Assembly (NCBI GenBank): GCA_018241895.1
Contig: JAFECX010000146.1
Span: 1 to 41,578, forward strand
Reading direction: 5' to 3'
Length of the DNA: 41,578 bases
Source: Pseudomonadota bacterium
Lineage (GTDB): Bacteria; Pseudomonadota; Gammaproteobacteria; Burkholderiales; Burkholderiaceae_C
Shown here: positions 34,106 through 41,578 of the stretch, one piece after another
How the letters are laid out: each line of letters begins with the position of its first letter
How positions within the stretch are numbered: the first letter of the stretch is position 1
Position numbers and translations under genes: made by a program
The notes under the pieces: generated by a model
Told to the model about the DNA's origin: nothing
Databases searched by the model: none
The model's input: only the letters and a program-made list of their open reading frames with translations

Positions 34106-35272
34106 GTGCAAGACGACGCCGCCAAGCAACTGATCCACCACCCGTACCGCGCGCCTGAAGGTTTCGAGGGCCTGCAGGTGCCGGTGCACAAGGCCTCGAC
34201 CGTGCTGTTTCCGGACATGGCCGCGGTGCGCGCGCGCGACTGGACGGACAAGAGCGCGTACACCTACGGCCTGCACGGCACGCCCACCACATTCACGCTC
34301 GAGGAGCGCATCGCCGCGCTCGAAGGCGGCCGGCACTGCCTGCTGACGCCGAGCGGCCTGGCCGCCATCGCGCTCGTCAACCAGGCGCTGCTCGCCCCCG
34401 GCGACGAGCTGCTGCTGCCGACCAACGTCTACGGCCCCAATCTCGAGTACGCGCGCATGGAGCTGGCGCGCTGGGGCGTGCGCCATCGCAGCTACGACCC
34501 GCTGGACGTCGCCGGCTTCGAGGCGATGCTCGGCGAGCACAGCCGCCTCGTCTGGCTCGAGGCCGCTGGCTCGGTGACGATGGAGTTTCCCGACCTGCCG
34601 GGCCTCGTCGCCGCAGCGCGCCGCCATGGCGTCGCGACCGCGCTCGACAACACCTGGGGTGCCGGGCTCGCGTTCAAGGCCTTCGAGCTCGGCATCGAGA
34701 TCGTCGCCCACGCGCTCACCAAGTACCCGAGCGGCGGCGGCGACGTGCTGATGGGCTCGGTCACGACGCGTGCGCCGGCACTGCACCAGCGGCTGCAGAC
34801 GACGCACAAGCACATGGGGCTGGGCGTGGGGGGCAACGACGCCGAGCTGGTGCTGCGCTCGCTGCCTTCGCTGCCGCTGCGCTACCGGGCGCAGGATGCC
34901 GCCGGCCGTGCGGTCGCCGCCTGGCTGCAGGCGCGCCCCGAGGTGGCGCGCGTGCTGCATCCGGCCTTCGAGGGCTCGCCCGGGCACGCGCACTGGCGCG
35001 CGCTGTGCACCGACGCGGCGGGCCTGTTCTCGGTACTGCTGCACGAGCGCTACGAGCCGGCGCAGGTCGACCGCTTCGTGGCGGCGCTGCGCCTGTTCAG
35101 GATCGGCTATTCGTGGGCCGGCCCGACGAGCCTCGTCATGGCCTACCCGCTGCCGACCTTGCGCCCGGGCAGCGCGCTGCGCGGCCACCTGGTGCGCCTC
35201 GCGATCGGGCTGGAGGAACCGGCTGCGCTGTGCGCCGACCTCGAGCAGGCGCTCGGCGTCGCGTTCGGCTGA
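34106..35272 (+). CDS. metC: Cystathionine beta-lyase MetC (PLP-dependent)
   Basis: Converts cystathionine to homocysteine, pyruvate and ammonia in methionine synthesis. The 388 residues fit the family. LIHHPYRAPEGFEGLQVPVHKASTVLF opens the fold, shown by its ends LIHHPYRAP and HKASTVLF. Substrate and PLP sites include YTYGLHGTPTT, TPSGLAAI, ALDNTWGAGLAFKAFELG and the lysine motif HALTKYPSGGGDVLMGS. GTG 34106 aligns best with relatives but lacks a clear ribosome-binding site; ATG 33986 is preceded by AAAGG and would add 40 poorly conserved residues. The 240-bp region before 34106 is locally less GC-rich at 33880-33930, with no convincing promoter. Confidence 0.92.
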   Translation: MQDDAAKQLIHHPYRAPEGFEGLQVPVHKASTVLFPDMAAVRARDWTDKSAYTYGLHGTPTTFTLEERIAALEGGRHCLLTPSGLAAIALVNQALLAPGDELLLPTNVYGPNLEYARMELARWGVRHRSYDPLDVAGFEAMLGEHSRLVWLEAAGSVTMEFPDLPGLVAAARRHGVATALDNTWGAGLAFKAFELGIEIVAHALTKYPSGGGDVLMGSVTTRAPALHQRLQTTHKHMGLGVGGNDAELVLRSLPSLPLRYRAQDAAGRAVAAWLQARPEVARVLHPAFEGSPGHAHWRALCTDAAGLFSVLLHERYEPAQVDRFVAALRLFRIGYSWAGPTSLVMAYPLPTLRPGSALRGHLVRLAIGLEEPAALCADLEQALGVAFG

Positions 35273-35277
35273 GGGTG

Positions 35278-35319
35278 CGCGGCTGGCGATCAGCGGCCGG
35301 TCGCTGGCCGCTAGCCGCG
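35278..35319. terminator. Two-tier hairpin between convergent metC and smpB
   Basis: An inner 7-bp stem (35292-35298 with 35306-35312) sits inside an outer 7-bp stem (CGCGGCT 35278-35284 with AGCCGCG 35313-35319). It lies just after the metC stop and overlaps the smpB stop codon. There is no T-tract, but the position between converging genes suggests a bidirectional transcription end. Confidence 0.45.
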
Positions 35320-35802
35320 TGGGGGTGACGCGACCTTGTGGCGCATCAGCCGCGCGTGCTCGCGCTGCCAGTCGCGCTTCTTCTCGGTCTCGCGCTTGTC
35401 GTGCTCGGCCTTGCCCTTGGCCAGCGCGATCTCCGCCTTCACGCGCGCGCCCTTGTAGTGCAGGTTCAGCGGCACCAGCGTGTAGCCGCGCTGCTCGACC
35501 TTGCCGACCAGGCGGCGGATCTCGTCCTTGTGCATCAGCAGCTTGCGCGTGCGCTCGGGTTGCGGATCGACGTGCGTCGAGGCGGTGCGCAGCGCGTTGA
35601 TGCGGCAGCCGATCAGGAACAGCTCGCCGTTGCGGATCACCACGTAGCCGTCGGTGAGCTGCACCTGCCCGGCGCGCACGGCCTTGACCTCCCAGCCTTC
35701 GAGCACGATGCCGGCCTCGAAGCGCTCTTCGATGTGGTAGTCGAAGCGCGCGCGGCGGTTCTCGGCGATGAAGGCGGCGGAGCGAGCGGCCGGCGTGGCC
35801 AT
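35311..35802 (-). CDS. smpB: SsrA-binding protein SmpB
   Basis: Partner of tmRNA in trans-translation, needed to rescue stalled ribosomes. The 163 residues show the canonical oligonucleotide-binding fold: [30 protein letters not shown] (here cited by [13 protein letters not shown] and [10 protein letters not shown]), [17 protein letters not shown], and the basic C-terminal tail [16 protein letters not shown] followed by [13 protein letters not shown] 35802 has AGGAGG nearby. It diverges from ratA with overlapping promoter elements. The ssrA gene itself is not in the window. Confidence 0.99.
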   Translation of the reverse strand: MATPAARSAAFIAENRRARFDYHIEERFEAGIVLEGWEVKAVRAGQVQLTDGYVVIRNGELFLIGCRINALRTASTHVDPQPERTRKLLMHKDEIRRLVGKVEQRGYTLVPLNLHYKGARVKAEIALAKGKAEHDKRETEKKRDWQREHARLMRHKVASPPRG

Positions 35803-35813
35803 GAGGCCCCTCC

Positions 35814-35831
35814 TAAAATCCGCGCATTCTA
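35814..35831. promoter_or_regulatory. Interlocked -10 elements for smpB and ratA
   Basis: Plus-strand TAAAAT (35814-35819) lies 11 nt before the ratA ATG. Minus-strand TAGAAT (35831-35826) overlaps the A of that ATG and would serve smpB, whose leader is about 17 nt and contains AGGAGG. The two boxes are 6 bp apart, the same geometry as at 27348-27365. Confidence 0.5.
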
Positions 35832-36283
35832 TGAAGCACGTGCGCCGATCGGTGTTGGTGTGGTACTCGGCGCGCGAGATGTACACGCTCGTCTCCGGCG
35901 TCGAGGACTATCCGCGTTTCCTGCCCTGGTGCGCCAGTGCCGAGGTGCTGGAGCGCCGCGACGACGGCGTCACCGCGCGCCTGGGGCTGGCCTACAAGGG
36001 CGTGCGCCACGCCTTCACGACGCGCAACACGAACGTCGAGGACCGCTCGGTGACGGTGGCGCTGGTCGACGGGCCGTTCTCGCTGCTCGAGGGGATGTGG
36101 CAGTTCAACCCGATCCCCGGCGTGCCCGAGGGCCAGCAGGCATCGCGCATCGAGCTCGATCTGCGCTATGCCTTCGCCGGCACGAAGCTCGAGGCGCTGA
36201 TCGGGCCGGTGTTCGACCGCGTGGCCAACTCCTTCGTCGACGCCTTCGTGCGCCGCGCACAGGACGTGTACGGTGCGCGCTGA
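35831..36283 (+). CDS. ratA: RatA / COQ10-like START-domain protein
   Basis: A 150-residue single-domain START/polyketide-cyclase protein of the Coq10 family. [39 protein letters not shown] is the family signature (core [11 protein letters not shown]), followed by [29 protein letters not shown] and [14 protein letters not shown]. Coq10 members bind ubiquinone; E. coli RatA was described as blocking 50S/30S association. The position next to smpB, rnfH and guaB is conserved among betaproteobacteria (family knowledge). The rnfH GTG lies inside its 3' end (11-bp overlap). A TAAAAT box is 11 nt upstream. Confidence 0.94.
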   Translation: MKHVRRSVLVWYSAREMYTLVSGVEDYPRFLPWCASAEVLERRDDGVTARLGLAYKGVRHAFTTRNTNVEDRSVTVALVDGPFSLLEGMWQFNPIPGVPEGQQASRIELDLRYAFAGTKLEALIGPVFDRVANSFVDAFVRRAQDVYGAR

Positions 36284-36626
36284 GCGCCTCGCGGTCGAGG
36301 TCGTCCACTGCGCACGCCCGGGGCAGGTCGATCTGGTGGTGGTGGAACTGCCGGGCGGCGCAACGCTGCTCGATGCGCTGCGTGCCAGCGGCGTGCTGCA
36401 GCGCCATGGGTTGCCCGAAGCGGGCCTGCGCGCGGGCGTGTGGAGCCGCGAGCGGCCGCTCGACACGCTGCTGCGCGACGGCGACCGGGTGGAGGTCTAC
36501 CGCGCGCTGCAGGTCGACCCGAAGGAAGCGCGCCGCCAGCGGCAGACACGCCAGCGCGAGGGTGCCGCAGCGCCGCGCAGCGAGGTGCGTGCGCGCCGCG
36601 CCGCTAGCGGCAGTCGGATGCGATGA
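36273..36626 (+). CDS. rnfH: RnfH family ubiquitin-like protein
   Basis: A 117-residue small protein of the RnfH/UPF0125 ubiquitin-like fold, with unclear function. VEVVHCARPGQVDLVVVELPGGATLLDALRASGVL (core CARPGQVDLVVVELPGG) and the loop GVWSRERPLDTLLRDGDRVEVYRALQVDPKEARRQR (core LRDGDRVEVYRALQVDPKE) match the family. The basic C-terminal tail is poorly conserved. It begins at GTG 36273, overlapping ratA by 11 bp. Its 3' end overlaps the convergent DUF4124 gene by 23 bp. No rnf electron-transport genes are present. Confidence 0.92.
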   Translation: MRAERLAVEVVHCARPGQVDLVVVELPGGATLLDALRASGVLQRHGLPEAGLRAGVWSRERPLDTLLRDGDRVEVYRALQVDPKEARRQRQTRQREGAAAPRSEVRARRAASGSRMR

Positions 36627-37122
36627 CGGCGCGCGCCTGACGCATCTCGCCGGCGCGGCCCTTGTCGTCGAGCACCTCGCGCTCGCCGCGCTCGTTCGTG
36701 CGCGCCATGCGCTGACCGCTCTCGAGCGCCGCCAGGTGGCCGCGCGCACGCCGGCAGTTCTCCGCGCGCTGCGCGGCCAGGCGTTCGTCGTCGGCCTTGG
36801 CCTGGGCGGCGGCCTGCTGCTCCGCGGCGCGACGACGGGCCTCGACCTCGGCCTCGAGCGGCGAGGAGGCTGGCGCGGCCACGCCCGGCGCGGCGCTGGC
36901 CGGCGTGGCCGCCGGCGCCGCGCGCGGCACGCTGGCGGTCGGCCGCGCGAGGATGTCCTTCTCGGCGATATCCCTGGGTGGCGGCCGGTCGCTGGCGGTG
37001 ACCTGGCCCTTCGCGTCGCGCCACATCCACTGCGCCTGGGCCGGGCCGCAGACCCCCGCGGCCAGGCACAACGCGAGCAGCGCCGGCGCGTACGTTCGAT
37101 GGGCAACGCGGAGGCGGATCAT
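36604..37122 (-). CDS. DUF4124-domain exported protein
   Basis: A 172-residue exported protein of unknown function. Residues 1-30 are a signal peptide (basic MIRLRVAHR, hydrophobic core, AQAQ cleavage). The DUF4124 motif follows at once: [22 protein letters not shown]. An Ala/Pro linker leads to a charged helix ([20 protein letters not shown]) and a C-terminal [17 protein letters not shown]...[13 protein letters not shown] region ending in DCR. The neighbourhood rnfH-DUF4124-guaB is familiar from betaproteobacteria. It runs tail-to-tail into rnfH and diverges from guaB. Confidence 0.87.
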   Translation of the reverse strand: MIRLRVAHRTYAPALLALCLAAGVCGPAQAQWMWRDAKGQVTASDRPPPRDIAEKDILARPTASVPRAAPAATPASAAPGVAAPASSPLEAEVEARRRAAEQQAAAQAKADDERLAAQRAENCRRARGHLAALESGQRMARTNERGEREVLDDKGRAGEMRQARAVIASDCR

Positions 37123-37201
37123 GCGGGCAGTGTAGTGCCTGCCTGCGGGGCTCCGAGTGCGCAATGCGTCACGGCCGGCCTGGCGCTCACAACTCGATCC
37201 A

Positions 37202-39988
<2,787 letters not shown>

Positions 39989-39992
<4 letters not shown>

Positions 39993-41575
39993 ACCACGAC
40001 AAGATCCTCGTCCTCGACTTCGGCTCGCAGCTCACGCAGCTCATCGCGCGGCGCGTGCGAGAGGCGCACGTCTATTGCGAGATCCACCCGGCCGACATCG
40101 GCGACCACCTCGTGCGCGAGTACGCCCCCAAGGGCGTGATCCTCTCCGGCAGCCCGGCCAGCACCTACGAGGCGCAGGGCCTGCGCGCGCCGCAGGCCGT
40201 GTGGCAGCTGGGCGTGCCGGTGCTGGGCATCTGCTACGGCATGCAGACGATGGCCGCCCAGCTCGGCGGCCAGGTCGAGTGGAGCGAGACGCGCGAGTTC
40301 GGCCGCGCCCAGGTGCGCGCGCACGGCCACACGCGGCTGCTCGACGGCCTGCAGGACCACGCCACGCCCGAAGGCCACGGCATGCTCGAGGTGTGGATGA
40401 GTCACGGCGACAAGGTCACCGCGCTGCCGGCGGGCTTCACGCTGATGGCGAGCACGCCGAGCTGCCCGATCGCCGGCATGGCCGACGAGACGCGCGGCTA
40501 CTACGGTGTGCAGTTCCACCCCGAGGTCACGCACACGCGCCAGGGGCGTGCGCTGCTCGAGCGCTTCGTGCTCGGGATCTGCGGCGCGCGCGCCGACTGG
40601 CGCATGCACGATCACGTCGACGAGGCGGTGGCGAAGATCCGCGCGCAGGTCGGCGGCGACGAGGTCATCCTGGGCCTGTCGGGCGGCGTCGACTCGAGCG
40701 TGGCCGCGGCGCTCATCCAGCGCGCGATCGGCGAGCAACTCACCTGCGTCTTCGTCGACCACGGCCTGCTGCGCCTGGACGAAGCGAAGACGGTGCTCGA
40801 CATGTTCGCCGGCCGGCTGCACGTCAAGGTGGTGCATGTCGACGCGAGCGCGCAGTTCCTCGGGCGCCTGGCCGGCGTCGCCGACCCGGAGCAAAAGCGC
40901 AAGATCATCGGCCGTGAGTTCGTCGAGGTGTTCCAGCGCGAGGCCGGCAAGCGGGCCCATGCGCGCTGGCTGGCGCAGGGCACGATCTACCCCGACGTCA
41001 TCGAGTCGGGCGACGCCGCAAGCAAGAAGGCGACGACGATCAAGAGCCACCACAACGTCGGTGGCCTGCCCGAGACGCTCGGCCTCGCGCTCCTCGAGCC
41101 GCTGCGCGACCTGTTCAAGGACGAGGTGCGCGAGCTCGGCGTGGCGCTCGGCCTGCCGCACGAGATGGTGTACCGGCACCCGTTCCCCGGCCCCGGCCTG
41201 GGCGTACGCATCCTCGGCGAGGTGAAGAAGGAATACGCCGATCTGCTGCGGCGTGCCGACGCGATCTTCGTCGACGAACTGCGCAACACCACCGACGCCG
41301 CGAGCGGCAGGAGCTGGTACGACCTCGTCAGCCAGGCCTTCGTCGTCTTCCTGCCGGTCAGGAGCGTCGGCGTGATGGGCGACAGCCGCACCTACGAGAA
41401 CGCCGTCGCGCTGCGCGCCGTGCAGACCACCGACTTCATGACCGCCGACTGGGCCGAGCTGCCGTACGCGCTGCTGAAGAAGGTCTCGAGCCGCATCATC
41501 AACGAGGTGCGCGGCATCAACCGCGTGACATACGACGTCAGCAGCAAGCCGCCGGCGACGATCGAGTGGGAATGA
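39989..41575 (+). CDS. guaA: GMP synthase (glutamine-hydrolysing) GuaA
   Basis: Converts XMP to GMP using glutamine and ATP. The 528 residues compare with 525 in E. coli. The N-terminal class I amidotransferase (~5-200) has [17 protein letters not shown], nucleophile Cys82 in GICYGMQ, and the His/Glu pair in QFHPEVTHT. The ATP-pyrophosphatase domain has the P-loop [14 protein letters not shown]. The C-terminal dimerisation domain carries [16 protein letters not shown] and ends [17 protein letters not shown]. The gene is complete, stopping 3 nt before the window end. It is the third gene of the guaB-MFS-guaA operon and starts inside the MFS stop. Confidence 0.99.
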
Positions 41576-41578
41576 TTC

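Noticed and set aside
35831..36626. ratA-rnfH as a type II toxin-antitoxin pair
   Set aside because: Although RatA was once described as a toxin, the pair is a conserved Coq10-like/ubiquitin-like housekeeping couple, and RnfH lacks features of an antitoxin DNA-binding protein.

Overview
The window is a high-GC, gene-dense chromosomal segment of a betaproteobacterium, most likely order Burkholderiales (Rubrivivax/Leptothrix/Methylibium-like). This placement is inferred from the protein families: a Burkholderiales-type short H-NS protein, PhaR, an OmpR/EnvZ (RisA/RisS-like) pair, the smpB-ratA-rnfH-DUF4124-guaB neighbourhood, and a long Lys/Ala-rich N-terminus on RpoD. No phage, insertion sequence, CRISPR array or defence island is visible. 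Almost everything is core housekeeping, with a few accessory genes between 13.2 and 18.4 kb.

Layout. 1-8943 (minus strand): argA, yggX, an H-NS-like gene, a membrane-bound GGDEF/EAL protein, dnaG and rpoD (cut by the window edge) run in one direction. The first five are separated by 15 bp or less, or overlap; only dnaG-rpoD has a real gap, holding a hairpin and a TATAAT promoter. rpsU and yqeY, the usual partners of dnaG, are absent. 9020-16846 (plus): hrpA, an orphan periplasmic iron-binding protein behind a Fur-like palindrome, and a large secreted DUF6351-type protein. 17007-22147 (minus): a stand-alone TrpB2 and mfd. 22175-23391 (plus): ispD-ispF, translationally coupled. 23437-25525 (minus): ompR-envZ, with repeated GTAACA/TGTTAC sites upstream. 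25716-26510 (plus): a periplasmic SIMPL protein.

26545-30816: 3-hydroxybutyrate dehydrogenase (minus) diverges from an alpha/beta hydrolase-relA pair (plus), followed by tRNA-Val(GAC) with a good intrinsic terminator. 30933-33865: a lipoprotein cytochrome c (minus), then phaR and rimO (plus). 34106-41575: metC, smpB (minus), ratA-rnfH (plus), a DUF4124 protein (minus), and a tightly coupled guaB-MFS-guaA operon (plus) reaching the window end.

Themes. (1) De novo GMP synthesis (guaB, guaA) is interleaved with an MFS exporter through two ATGA overlaps, and relA, which makes the guanine alarmone, lies 11 kb away. (2) hbdH and phaR point to polyhydroxybutyrate metabolism. (3) A c-di-GMP enzyme is coupled to primase by a GTGA overlap. 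(4) Several divergent gene pairs share compact, partly palindromic -10 regions, and several genes have a -10-like hexamer only 7-11 nt from the start codon, suggesting very short-leader or leaderless mRNAs. I found no convincing undescribed multi-gene system; the best candidates for new biology are the guaB-MFS-guaA arrangement, the GGDEF/EAL-dnaG coupling, the DUF6351 protein and the symmetric divergent promoters.
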